A stretch of 64,000 bases of DNA from Lunatibacter salilacus (GTDB lineage Bacteria; Bacteroidota; Bacteroidia; Cytophagales; Cyclobacteriaceae): contig NZ_VOLC01000004.1 in assembly GCF_009797935.1 (NCBI RefSeq), positions 256,820-320,819 on the forward strand, given 5' to 3'. A model generated the notes under the pieces. It searched no databases, had not been told where the DNA came from, and saw only the letters and a list, made by a program, of their open reading frames with translations. Below, piece after piece: positions 8,585 to 17,688 of the stretch. The translations under genes were made by a program, and so were the position numbers. The number at the start of each line of letters is the position of its first letter. Position 1 is the first letter of the stretch.

Positions 8585-10138
8585 TTACCATCCCTGATTT
8601 TGTGGGATGCCGGAGATTGCAATTGTGTTGGGCGGAATCGGCCATACATGATGAATCTGGGGATTGAAGGTCCTGCCTGGCCATACTTCATAGACTTCAA
8701 AATCGGAGTCCGGATCTGTCTTGTTGAAATGGTTTCTTCCGGTGGCGGGTTTCGAATAAGCTTCCTGGGCATCGCCCCATCGGATCAGATCCAAGTGCCT
8801 ATCGGCATATTCAGCTGCCAACTCAACCCTTCTTTCCTGCTTTAGATCTTCAAGCGTTGCACTGCTTTTTGGAGAAAGACCTGCCCGTTCCCTCACTTGA
8901 TTTAGCGGTCCGTCTCCGTTTTGTCCTTGCATTATCAGTGCTTCTGATTTCAGCAGTAGGATCTCAGCAAAACGGATAAGGGGAATGTTCAAATTGGTAG
9001 TTACGTAGTTTCCATTGGGGTTCAGGTGCACTTCTTCGGGAAAACGGTAGGGATGCATGTATTTGTTGATTTGAATACCTGTCCAAGAGTTACCGGAATA
9101 GTATCTTCTTGGATTTCCCAAAAAGGTAAACGAATCTCCAAATTCCAACAAGGTGGCATTCTTTCGGTAGTCTCCTTCCTCGAAGGCATTATAGAGTTCA
9201 AGGGTAGGAGAGAAGGTCCCCCAACCGTTATACAATCCCCAACCTGTATTTTCCAGCATAACACCTGGAAGAATTTGACCCCGCTCGTTGCTGGATACGG
9301 TAGAAAATACATATTCGGAGGAGAAGTTATTGTCTACGTAAAATACGCTCGCAAAATCCTCAGCCGGATTACCGGTATTGATAAGTGCACGGCCAGTAGG
9401 TGAATTGATGACCATATCGGCGTAAGTCACGACGCTTGCCCATTTGCTGGCATCGTGATGTGCCCAATACAGAGCGTTTTTTGCTAGGAACGCATGAGCG
9501 GCATCTTTATGGGCCCTACCTAAATCAGTAGATGAATAAGTGGTGAAATAAGGAAGCAACTCGGCAGCTTTCAACAGATCTGATTCTATTTGCCTGTAGT
9601 TATCTACAACACTGGCAGGACGTGTGAAGGATAGGTCCTCCATATTCTCTTCAGTTACTATGGGAATGCCCGCTCTGTGGTCGGCAAACCGTGGCGAAAG
9701 CCAAAAATAGGTATGGGCACGCATAAAATATGCTTCTCCCAAGGCTCTGTTTTTCAGGGATTCGCTGATGTTCATTTCCGGAACATACTTTATAATATTA
9801 TTTGCACGCTGTATTACGGTATACATTCTGGGATAGATAGGAGCCATTCGACCTTCCTGTCCGGTTGCTTGAAAATTCCGTATAGCAGCAGCCGCGGCAT
9901 CGGTCCTGCCCTGCATAATATCGTCCGATGCGGCTATAAGGTACATAAATGCCCTTCCGAACAAATTGTCATCATCCCAATGTTGGTATAGACCGTTTAC
10001 TGCGGTCACGGCATCCTCTTCGGACTGCCAAAAGTTACCGGAGGTAGGGCTGCCAAGTGGAGTCAGCTCTGTGAAAGTGTCGCTGCAAGAACTGCTGACT
10101 ATCAGTAGTATCAGGAAAATTTTAACTATGTGTTTCAT
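8585..10138 (-). CDS. SusD/RagB-family nutrient-binding lipoprotein
   Basis: A 517-residue outer-membrane lipoprotein (lipobox SSSC, Cys18) that acts as the lid over the SusC channel. Family features include the start of the mature domain (TELTPLGSPTSGNFWQSEEDAVTAVNGLY), the TPR-like middle (RALGEAYFMRAHTYFWLS), NIPLIRFAEILLLKSEAL and the C-terminal RERAGL...ERRVELAAEYADRHLDLIRW. Length is standard. It follows the SusC gene by 13 bp, so the two form one transcript. The substrate is not deducible from the sequence; the lack of glycoside hydrolases nearby and the phosphatase fusion downstream suggest a phosphate-containing ligand. Confidence 0.93.
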   Translation of the reverse strand: MKHIVKIFLILLIVSSSCSDTFTELTPLGSPTSGNFWQSEEDAVTAVNGLYQHWDDDNLFGRAFMYLIAASDDIMQGRTDAAAAAIRNFQATGQEGRMAPIYPRMYTVIQRANNIIKYVPEMNISESLKNRALGEAYFMRAHTYFWLSPRFADHRAGIPIVTEENMEDLSFTRPASVVDNYRQIESDLLKAAELLPYFTTYSSTDLGRAHKDAAHAFLAKNALYWAHHDASKWASVVTYADMVINSPTGRALINTGNPAEDFASVFYVDNNFSSEYVFSTVSSNERGQILPGVMLENTGWGLYNGWGTFSPTLELYNAFEEGDYRKNATLLEFGDSFTFLGNPRRYYSGNSWTGIQINKYMHPYRFPEEVHLNPNGNYVTTNLNIPLIRFAEILLLKSEALIMQGQNGDGPLNQVRERAGLSPKSSATLEDLKQERRVELAAEYADRHLDLIRWGDAQEAYSKPATGRNHFNKTDPDSDFEVYEVWPGRTFNPQIHHVWPIPPNTIAISGIPQNQGW

Positions 10139-10151
10139 GGTTAGCTACGTT

Positions 10152-13100
10152 TTAGAAATTAAGATTCAGGCCTGCGGAGAAAGTTCTTGGTACCGGAAAG
10201 GTACCGTTATCGATTACTGCTCCAGAACCTACTTCGGGATCAATGCCCGAATAGGGAGTAAAGGTTACCAGGTTCTCAGCAGATACATATAACCGAACAT
10301 TGGATCCGCTCCTTACCCGGCTCAATAAATTTTCCGGCACGGTATATCCTAAAGTGAAGTTTCGAATTCTTAGATAATCACCTTTTTCCAGGTACCAGTC
10401 GGATGGCTGCCCAAAGTTACCGTTAGGATCTTGGGTGGATAGTACTGGTATCGTTGCATTCGGGTTTGATGGCGTCCAGGCATCCAGTACCCTTCTGTCC
10501 AAGTTATACCCTTGAAGTCCGGCATTGTATGCGGTATGTTTGTACCCGTTAAAAAGCATAACGCCACCTACTCCCTGACCAAAGATGGACATGTCAAAAT
10601 TCTTGTACTCTAAATTAACTGTAAGTCCATAGGTAAAAGCAGGCATTGCATTTCCCATAAATACCCGGTCATCATCGCTGATTCTGCCGTCGCCGTTGAC
10701 ATCCCGAAAGATAAGGTCACCTGGTCTGGCATTTGGTTGGATCTTCGTACCGTCAGCATTTACGTAAGCTTCAATTTGGGCTGCATTTTGGAATATTCCG
10801 TCATTGGGAATCAGGTGGTATGAAAAAAGAGGCTGGCCAGGCTCACTTCGAAATGGTCTCACCGTCCCTCGCAAATCGTTTCCATGCGCAATAAAATCAT
10901 TAGTAAACTCGTCCAAATCCAACAGTTCATTGTTAATGGTAGATATATTACCATTTAGCCTGTACCGAAGTTGTCCGATTTCTCCCGAATAGACGGCGGT
11001 CAATTCTATTCCTTTATTTAATACCGTACCCACATTTGAAAGCGCCCCAGTTGGTACACCGGAATGCGGATCCGGATCGTTTCTAAGAATCAGTCCACGT
11101 GTATACTTCTCGTAATATTCTGCGGACACCGTTAACCGATTGGACAAGAAGGCCATGTCCAAGCCAATATTAGCCGTCTCAGACCGCTCCCAACGCAAGT
11201 TGGAGTTTGACATTTCATTCAAGGATACGTGTCTGTTTCGTGTTCCGGGTTCACCCAAGATCACGTTGTTTCCAGATGCCAGAGGAATATTGAACGCATA
11301 CAATCCTACAGACGAAATATTACCTATTTGACCCCATGAGCCTCGTAGTTTAAGCAAATTTACGGCAGCAGAATTGAAGAAGCTTTCCGAAGAAATTTTC
11401 CAAGCACCGGAAATGGCAGGGAAGAAGTCTGTTTTGGTGTTGCTGTGAAGGCGGGAAGTTTGATCTCTTCGGGCACTGCCCATAAAGAAATAGCGGTCGT
11501 CATAATCATATGTAATCCTGCCGATAGCGGATGTTAGGGCATCTTCATTGCCATAGGCGTCAGGGACACGAAGGATGGTTGTGGCATTGCTGGCATATTG
11601 AAACCAGTCGTCCTCCCGGTCAAAGTCCTGAACCTGATAGCTGAAAGCTTCCTCCTGACGGAACTGGGCAGTATATACTGCGGTCAGTCCTAAGTTATGC
11701 TTGTCAAAGGATTTGTTGTAATTCAACTGTTGATCCCAAATCCAGCGACTGCTGTTCCCTGCACCCTGATTTAGAAAGTTCATATTACTGGGTCTGCCGA
11801 TTTCCGGCGCACGGGGGCTAAAATTCTTATCTGTCCAGCTCCAAAGGTCCATGGAAAAGGATGACTTAAACGTCAGGTTCTCCAAGATATCATATTCCGC
11901 ATAGGCGATTGCGTTGATGTTCAACCTCGGATTTTTTATATTGGGACGTAAAAGTAAGGACACTGGATTGTAGGTGTCCCCATAAGCTCCTGCAAACTGG
12001 GAGAGCTCGAATGGAACTGTTCCGTGAAACTGACCAAATTCATCATAAACCGGAGCAGCCGGGTTCATGTAAATGGCATTGATAATTGCTCCACTATAAC
12101 TGCTACTGGTATTTACCCCTTGGGATGTGGAATGGTTTACATATACATTCTGTCCGATCCGAAGTTTGTCAGTCAGATCATATTCTGATTTTAACCGGAA
12201 GGAAAATAATTCAAAATCGGTATTTCTCAAAATCCCCTCTTTTTTGTGGTATCCAAAAGAAGTGCTGAACCGGCCTCTTTCACTTCCGCCGCTTAGCTGC
12301 AAATTTGCGTTTGTAATAGGCCCTGCTTGGAAAATTTCGTCCATCCAATTTGTCCTAGTCACTTGGCTCCAAGGGTTCAAAAGGGGATCATGCGCTGCTT
12401 GGGGAACTGCGCCGGCATGGGCTGCGGCCCCTCTGTAAGCACTGGCGTATTCCTCGGCATTTAGTGCCTCTGGTGTTTTGTATGCAGATTGTACTCCCTG
12501 ATAAATGTCCAGACTGACCTTGGTAGCTCCACTCTTTCCACTTTTGGTGGTGATAACGATGACACCTGACGCAGCCTGGGCTCCGTAGATTGCTGCTGCC
12601 GCGGCATCTTTCAGTACCACCATACTTTCAATGTCGTTGGGGTTGATTCTACCTCCATAATAAGGCATCCCATCTACTACATATAGTGGGGATTCATTCC
12701 CGAATGTTCCAACCCCCCTGATAACTACTCGGGGAGTGGCACCGGGATCACCAGATCCGGAAACAACCGTCACCCCGGCAACCTGACCCTGCAGCATATC
12801 CTGTACACTGGAGATGGGTCGGTCTACGGTACCTTTTACATTATCGAGTGACCCGATGGAAGTGGTCAAGTCCGCTCTTCGGGTGGTACCGTAACCCACT
12901 ACCACTACTTCTCCCAACTGTCCAATATCTGCCTTTAGGCTTACATTAATTACAGATTGGTTGCCCACTTCTGCTTCTTTGCTTTCTAACCCTACAAAGG
13001 AGAAAACCAAAATGGCATTTTCTGAGCTGACAGATACGGTGTAGTTACCGTCGATATCGGTGGCGGTTCCGGAACCGGTGCCTTTGACCAAAACAGAGAC

Positions 13101-13223
13101 GCCCGGTATAGGACTGTTATCCTCTTCAGATAGGACTTGTCCCCTTACAGTTCTTGTCTGTCCGTAAGCCACCGAAGCAGCTATCCAGCACAGGAACATG
13201 AGTAGGTAATAATTTTTCTTCAT
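10152..13223 (-). CDS. SusC/RagA-family TonB-dependent outer-membrane transporter
   Basis: A 1023-residue TonB-dependent receptor. It has a signal peptide (1-21), a CarboxypepD_reg-like domain (about 25-100, RTVRGQVLSEEDNSPIPGVSV), the SusC signature VVVGYGTTRR (107-116), the plug domain with VVLKDAAAAAIYGAQAASGVI, and a large barrel ending at GLNLNF with the required aromatic terminus. It imports the ligand captured by SusD, using energy from TonB-ExbBD encoded elsewhere. It is the first gene of the minus-strand unit SusC-SusD-LamG-phosphatase fusion. Upstream lie two 13-bp direct repeats (13286-13319) that could be an operator. No sigma/anti-sigma pair or hybrid two-component regulator adjoins it. 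Confidence 0.95.
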   Translation of the reverse strand: MKKNYYLLMFLCWIAASVAYGQTRTVRGQVLSEEDNSPIPGVSVLVKGTGSGTATDIDGNYTVSVSSENAILVFSFVGLESKEAEVGNQSVINVSLKADIGQLGEVVVVGYGTTRRADLTTSIGSLDNVKGTVDRPISSVQDMLQGQVAGVTVVSGSGDPGATPRVVIRGVGTFGNESPLYVVDGMPYYGGRINPNDIESMVVLKDAAAAAIYGAQAASGVIVITTKSGKSGATKVSLDIYQGVQSAYKTPEALNAEEYASAYRGAAAHAGAVPQAAHDPLLNPWSQVTRTNWMDEIFQAGPITNANLQLSGGSERGRFSTSFGYHKKEGILRNTDFELFSFRLKSEYDLTDKLRIGQNVYVNHSTSQGVNTSSSYSGAIINAIYMNPAAPVYDEFGQFHGTVPFELSQFAGAYGDTYNPVSLLLRPNIKNPRLNINAIAYAEYDILENLTFKSSFSMDLWSWTDKNFSPRAPEIGRPSNMNFLNQGAGNSSRWIWDQQLNYNKSFDKHNLGLTAVYTAQFRQEEAFSYQVQDFDREDDWFQYASNATTILRVPDAYGNEDALTSAIGRITYDYDDRYFFMGSARRDQTSRLHSNTKTDFFPAISGAWKISSESFFNSAAVNLLKLRGSWGQIGNISSVGLYAFNIPLASGNNVILGEPGTRNRHVSLNEMSNSNLRWERSETANIGLDMAFLSNRLTVSAEYYEKYTRGLILRNDPDPHSGVPTGALSNVGTVLNKGIELTAVYSGEIGQLRYRLNGNISTINNELLDLDEFTNDFIAHGNDLRGTVRPFRSEPGQPLFSYHLIPNDGIFQNAAQIEAYVNADGTKIQPNARPGDLIFRDVNGDGRISDDDRVFMGNAMPAFTYGLTVNLEYKNFDMSIFGQGVGGVMLFNGYKHTAYNAGLQGYNLDRRVLDAWTPSNPNATIPVLSTQDPNGNFGQPSDWYLEKGDYLRIRNFTLGYTVPENLLSRVRSGSNVRLYVSAENLVTFTPYSGIDPEVGSGAVIDNGTFPVPRTFSAGLNLNF

Positions 13224-13565
13224 AATTAGCGAAATTTTGATGGTTGATAGGGTTAAAGTTAATCAAACCAAAAAAAATAAAAGTGGACAAATCTTTCACA
13301 TTGGTAGACAAATCTTTCAAAAACTTCTCCTTAAATTACCTAATTGGGGTATTATTCTTTCAGTAATAATTTGGTCACACTAGGGTAGTTTTTTAGTAAT
13401 ATAAAAATGACCTTTTCTGCTACCGCTTTTTTCCATAATTTTGAAAATAGTGATGACCTACGCAAAGCTTTCTTGCCTAGTTGACGCTACCTTTAGAAAG
13501 GAATAGACCGATGTTGGTTTTTTCTCTTTTACTCAGCCTGAAAAAACAACCTAATTCCCTTAAAT
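13224..13565. other. SusC upstream region
   Basis: A 342-bp spacer between divergent SusC and the small plus-strand ORF at 13566. It carries an exact direct repeat, GACAAATCTTTCA, at 13286-13298 and 13307-13319 (21-bp period). I could not place a good -33/-7 pair for SusC. No coding frame stands out. Confidence 0.5.
13286..13319 (-). promoter_or_regulatory. Two 13-bp direct repeats upstream of SusC
   Basis: GACAAATCTTTCA is repeated exactly with a 21-bp period, two helical turns, about 63-96 bp upstream of the SusC start codon. A protein bound at both sites would face the same side of the helix, as expected for a tandem activator or repressor site. No regulator gene is adjacent. Confidence 0.4.
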
Positions 13566-13661
13566 ATGAAGCGAATCATTCCGGCCATTTTTCTGTGGGC
13601 ATACATGTGTTTTTGGTCTTGTGACAGAACCTGGACCTATCCGCCTACGAATTTGGCTTGA
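13566..13661 (+). CDS. Possible 31-residue small lipoprotein
   Basis: A short frame with a basic N-terminus, a hydrophobic core and a lipobox-like FWSC followed by Asp (Cys19), after which only about a dozen residues remain (ending PPTNLA). A hairpin TTGGCT...AGCCAA begins just before its stop codon. It lies 66 bp upstream of the epimerase gene on the same strand. It may be a real micro-lipoprotein, or the leftover 5' end of a longer gene that was deleted; nothing recognisable continues after the stop. Confidence 0.35.
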   Translation: MKRIIPAIFLWAYMCFWSCDRTWTYPPTNLA

Positions 13662-13727
13662 TAGCAGCCGAGCCAATTTGACCTTTCAGAAAACAGCCCT
13701 AAAGGAATTAACCAAAACTCCGTGATA

Positions 13728-14888
13728 ATGAAGGAATACCTGGAATTGTATAAAACTGCGCTTTTAGAGGATGTACTTCCTTTTTGGGACACCCATTCTC
13801 CCGATAATGAATATGGTGGGTACTTTTCCTGTCTTGACCGGCAGGGGAATGTATATGATACGGACAAATTTATTTGGCTGCAGGGCAGGCAGGCATGGAC
13901 TTACGCCATGTTGTATCAACGTCTCGAAAACCGACCTGAATGGCTGAAAATGTCGAAGCTGGGCATTGATTTTTTGAAAGAATTCGGGAAAGACCAGCAT
14001 GGAAGCTTTTATTTTTCCATGACCCGGGAAGGCCTTCCTTTGGTCCAACCGTACAATATTTTTTCTGACTGTTTTGCCGCAATGGCATTTAGCGTGTATG
14101 GGCAGGCGGCAGGGGATGATGAAAGCCTTGATTTGGCGAAGCGGACATTCGCCAATATTCTTGCCCGGCAGGAAAATCCTAAAGGGGAGTACAACAAGAT
14201 TTTCCCGGGTACCCGGCCATTAAAGGGCTTTTCTTTGCCGATGATTTTGAGTAATCTTTGTTTGGAACTTGAGCCGCTGCTTTCGAAGTCGCTCGTAGAG
14301 GAGACTTTGCAACACTGCAAAAAGGAAGTAATGGAGGTGTTTTTAGATAGGGAAAGCCTGCTGATTTATGAAAACCTAAGCCCGGAAGGCAAAAAGAGCG
14401 ACAGCTTTGAAGGCCGGCTAATCAATCCGGGGCATGGAATTGAAGCGATGTGGTTTATGATGGATTTGGCATCACGGACATCAGATAGGGCTTTAATAGA
14501 ACGTGCCAAGGAGGTGACATTGCGTCTTTTGGAATATGGTTGGGATAAAGAGTTTGGAGGGATTTTTTATTTTCTCGATGTGATGGGTAAACCCCCACAA
14601 CAGCTGGAGTGGGATCAGAAACTTTGGTGGGTTCACTTGGAAACGCTAATTGCCTTAGCGAAGGGATATCAATTGACTGGTGACGAGCGATGTAGGGAAT
14701 GGTTTGTCCGGGTACATGAATATAGCTGGCACCACTTTGCCGATCCAGAGCATGGGGAGTGGTTTGGTTATTTAAACAGAAGGGGAGAGATGTTGCTACA
14801 ATCAAAAGGTGGAAAATGGAAGGGATGCTTCCATGTGCCCCGCGCTCTTTATCAAATATGGAAGACAATGGAAAAGCTTCCAGACTGA
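13728..14888 (+). CDS. N-acylglucosamine 2-epimerase (AGE) family protein
   Basis: A 386-residue cytosolic (alpha/alpha)6-barrel enzyme. The ATG at 13728 is chosen over an in-frame GTG at 13722. AGE-family marks include [47 protein letters not shown] (HGIE carries the active-site region), [10 protein letters not shown] and [13 protein letters not shown]. Family members interconvert N-acylglucosamine and N-acylmannosamine, or epimerise or isomerise free sugars such as cellobiose and mannose; the motifs do not settle which. It diverges from the SusC operon, and together they may process one imported sugar. It could also be a mannose or cellobiose 2-epimerase homologue. Confidence 0.88.
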   Translation: MKEYLELYKTALLEDVLPFWDTHSPDNEYGGYFSCLDRQGNVYDTDKFIWLQGRQAWTYAMLYQRLENRPEWLKMSKLGIDFLKEFGKDQHGSFYFSMTREGLPLVQPYNIFSDCFAAMAFSVYGQAAGDDESLDLAKRTFANILARQENPKGEYNKIFPGTRPLKGFSLPMILSNLCLELEPLLSKSLVEETLQHCKKEVMEVFLDRESLLIYENLSPEGKKSDSFEGRLINPGHGIEAMWFMMDLASRTSDRALIERAKEVTLRLLEYGWDKEFGGIFYFLDVMGKPPQQLEWDQKLWWVHLETLIALAKGYQLTGDERCREWFVRVHEYSWHHFADPEHGEWFGYLNRRGEMLLQSKGGKWKGCFHVPRALYQIWKTMEKLPD

Positions 14889-15041
14889 CCGCAGATTTTT
14901 TTAAGCTTAAAGCGAACCTTTAAGATTCAAGATTTTTGCTACCATCACCAAGAGTTTCCTTTGAAATAGTCTTATGTGAACTATGCATCTATGTGTTAAA
15001 AAAATCGGTTTGAGTAACCAGATAGTTCATAAAAACTAGAA

Positions 15042-16151
15042 CTACTTTTTTGATTCCTTGCTGTTCCAATACGAAGCCAATACCGAAGATGTAAAACCCA
15101 TCAGGGGTCCGCATACTGCGGATGCCAGCCCTACGGTGGCGATTTTACCCATTGTTTTGGCAATGCCCGAAACCAGTCCCGCATTTTGCATACCGGTTGC
15201 AATGGAAATTGTGCGGCAGTCCTGCTCATTTAGGTTGAAAAACCGACCAACCCAATAACCGGAAAGATATCCCAATAAATTGTGGATCAAGACAGCCAGA
15301 ATTAGGAGCAAGCCCATATTCAACAAACTTTCCTGCCCGGCAGCCATGATAATGGCAACTATAAGGACAATTCCGCCCATAGAAATATAAGGCATGGCTT
15401 TGTCCAGCCAAATGGCTTTTCCGGAGAGAAACTTATTAAAGAGCAATCCGGCCCCTATTGGTACCAATACGATTTGTATGATATTCCACATCATAGCCAG
15501 AACGTCAATTTCGATAAACCCATCGGCCAACAATTTCATCAGTAAAGGGATGACAAAAGGGGCGATCAAAGTTGTGACCGAAACGATGGTAATTGTCAGT
15601 GCCACGTTGGCCTTGGCCAGGTAGCACATTACCGGGGAAGCCACTGAGGTCGGAGCACAGCCCAGCAAAATAATGCCGGCGGCGATTTCCGTGGGAAAAC
15701 CACTGAAAAAGGCTATGCCAAACGCCAAGCCCGGCATTAGCGTAAATTGACATCCCACTCCGACAAGCACAGCCTTCGGTGATTTTGCGAGGGCGAAAAA
15801 GTCATTTAACCCCATAGAAGTACCCATTCCAAACATGATAACTTGAATAAGGGGAGTGATCAACCCTGCGGTTTCATAGTTGCCAATAGTCAGAAAGAAG
15901 TCGGGATAATAAAGGGAGGCAGCGACTACCGACAAAATCAACAGGGTAAAGGATAATCCACTTACCCATGAAAATCCTTTTACTCCTATAGATAGTGTGG
16001 CAAGCGAAACAATTAGAAAAGGACCTGCTTCTGTAGGTTTACCGACGGAAAATAACCAGCCAACGATTGCCATCGATATCCCTGAAATGCCTAATACATA
16101 GCGGTAAATTAGTTTATTCTTCAAGCGTGATGAGTAAAAGGTTGTGGACAA
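15042..16151 (-). CDS. Bile acid:sodium symporter family (BASS) transporter
   Basis: A 369-residue integral membrane protein with about 9-10 helices. BASS features are FGMGTSMGLNDFFALAKSP (near 112-130), the broken-helix motif GCAPTSVASPVMCYLAKANVALT, and RTISIATGMQNAGLVSGIA near the C-terminus, which provide the sodium and substrate sites in this family. Bacterial relatives move organic acids such as pyruvate, pantoate or glycolate; bile acid specificity should not be assumed. The frame begins with TTG at 16151 and there is no ATG until residue 27, inside the first helix, so the alternative start is real or the true start is slightly different. It is divergent from trkA. Confidence 0.87.
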   Translation of the reverse strand: MSTTFYSSRLKNKLIYRYVLGISGISMAIVGWLFSVGKPTEAGPFLIVSLATLSIGVKGFSWVSGLSFTLLILSVVAASLYYPDFFLTIGNYETAGLITPLIQVIMFGMGTSMGLNDFFALAKSPKAVLVGVGCQFTLMPGLAFGIAFFSGFPTEIAAGIILLGCAPTSVASPVMCYLAKANVALTITIVSVTTLIAPFVIPLLMKLLADGFIEIDVLAMMWNIIQIVLVPIGAGLLFNKFLSGKAIWLDKAMPYISMGGIVLIVAIIMAAGQESLLNMGLLLILAVLIHNLLGYLSGYWVGRFFNLNEQDCRTISIATGMQNAGLVSGIAKTMGKIATVGLASAVCGPLMGFTSSVLASYWNSKESKK

Positions 16152-16305
16152 TTGCGTTGGTTAAAGTAACAGTTTTTTCCCAGAATCAAAATGCTGCACA
16201 GTACGGGTGATGATATTTTAAAATAAACGGGAATTGGTAAGTTTTTAAAGCGAATCTAAAAATGAAATATGTGGGTTTTCCCTAAGTTTACCAACTTTTC
16301 TTTCG

Positions 16306-16313
16306 TAATTTTG
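16306..16313 (+). promoter_or_regulatory. Candidate -7 box for trkAH
   Basis: TAATTTTG fits the Bacteroidota -7 consensus TAnnTTTG and lies 27 bp before the trkA ATG at 16340. No good -33 TTTG is found at the usual distance, so the call rests on one element and position. Confidence 0.35.
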
Positions 16314-16339
16314 CACTGGTTTTAATCCGAATAGCATTT

Positions 16340-17686
16340 ATGGCCATGAATATTGTGATTGCGGGTGCCGGGGATATGGGGTATCATTTGGCGGAGCAGC
16401 TGTGTTACGAAAACAAAGATATTATTCTAATTGACCTGGATGCGGATGTGTTGGACAACATATCATCCAGATTGGACGTGATGACGATCATGGGGGATTC
16501 TGCATCCATAGATGTGTTGAAAAAAGCTAATGTTCACAATGCAGAACTAGTTTTGGCAGTAACAACCTCGGAAAAGACTAATATAGTCACCGCAGTATTG
16601 GCCAAGCAATTAGGTGCCAAAAAAGTAATTGCCCGAGTACGAAACCACGATTACCTTTATCCGGAAAACCAAAAATACTTTTTGGATTTGGGAATAGACT
16701 CACTCATTTCCCCTTCTATGCTGTGCAGCACGGAGATTACCAAAATGATGAAAAATTCCATCTTTTCGGAGGTCATAGAATTTGAAGGGGGAAAACTTAA
16801 TGTGGTGGGTATTACGTTGGACAGGTATTCTCCACTTATCAACAAGCGATTATCAGATACAAGTACTGACCCCATTTTTGAGGATATAAGGATAATCGCT
16901 TTGGTAAGGGATCAGATAACCATTATTCCGAGAGGGAACACCTATATTAGGAATGGAGACCACGTTTTCTTTATTTCCGACAAGAAGTCCGTAGATTCTA
17001 TTCGGGATCTTATCCGGCACAAGCAGGTAGATATCAATCAAGTAATGATTATTGGAGGAGATGATTTGGCATATTCCACAGCCTACAAGCTGGAGGAAAT
17101 ATACCGTGTCACACTTATCCATAACGAAAAGGAGCGTTGTAAATGGCTTGCACAACGGTTGAACAATACCTTAGTAATACACGGGGACTACAAGAATATT
17201 TCTCTTCTCATTGATGAGGGCTTGGAGACCATGGATGGGTTTTTGGCGTTGACGGGTAGTTCAGAAACTAATATCATCACCAGCTTAAGTGCAAAAAATC
17301 ACGGTGTATATAAGACTATTGCCCATGTAGATACCCGGGAATACATTCATATTTCGCACAGCATCGGGGTGGATTCACTGATCAACAAAAAGCTTGTAGC
17401 TGCCAACTATGTGAACCGATACCTCAGAAAAGGCACTGTGGAAGCGATTTCAGGAATTCACGGGGTGGATGCCGAATTTGTACAATATGTGGTTAGCAAA
17501 AACAATAGACTGACAAAAAAATCGCTGGCGGAACTCCACTTTCCGGATACGGCGATAGTTGCGGGTGTAATTCGTGGAGACGAAGTGTTTATTCCGGATG
17601 GTGATTTTCACCTCTTACTTCACGATAAGGCAATCGTGTTGGCATTACCGTCAGCCAAGCCGGTTCTTGAAAAATTATTTAATTAG
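16340..17686 (+). CDS. trkA: Trk potassium uptake regulatory subunit TrkA
   Basis: A 448-residue cytosolic, peripheral membrane protein with two RCK modules in tandem. The first Rossmann fold begins at IVIAGAGDMGYHLAEQL (residues 5-21), with an acidic nucleotide-binding end DLDAD; the second begins at MIIGGDDLAYSTAYKLEE near residue 235. Each is followed by a TrkA_C-like domain (about 140-215 and 365-448). It binds NAD(H) or ATP and gates the TrkH channel. The gene ends 2 bp before trkH starts, so the two are translationally close. Either ATG at 16340 or 16346 could initiate. Confidence 0.95.
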   Translation: MAMNIVIAGAGDMGYHLAEQLCYENKDIILIDLDADVLDNISSRLDVMTIMGDSASIDVLKKANVHNAELVLAVTTSEKTNIVTAVLAKQLGAKKVIARVRNHDYLYPENQKYFLDLGIDSLISPSMLCSTEITKMMKNSIFSEVIEFEGGKLNVVGITLDRYSPLINKRLSDTSTDPIFEDIRIIALVRDQITIIPRGNTYIRNGDHVFFISDKKSVDSIRDLIRHKQVDINQVMIIGGDDLAYSTAYKLEEIYRVTLIHNEKERCKWLAQRLNNTLVIHGDYKNISLLIDEGLETMDGFLALTGSSETNIITSLSAKNHGVYKTIAHVDTREYIHISHSIGVDSLINKKLVAANYVNRYLRKGTVEAISGIHGVDAEFVQYVVSKNNRLTKKSLAELHFPDTAIVAGVIRGDEVFIPDGDFHLLLHDKAIVLALPSAKPVLEKLFN

Positions 17687-17688
17687 GC

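Noticed and set aside
9026-9403. Plus-strand 125-residue ORF inside the SusD gene
   Set aside because: It lies entirely within a well-supported SusD gene on the other strand and lacks recognisable motifs.
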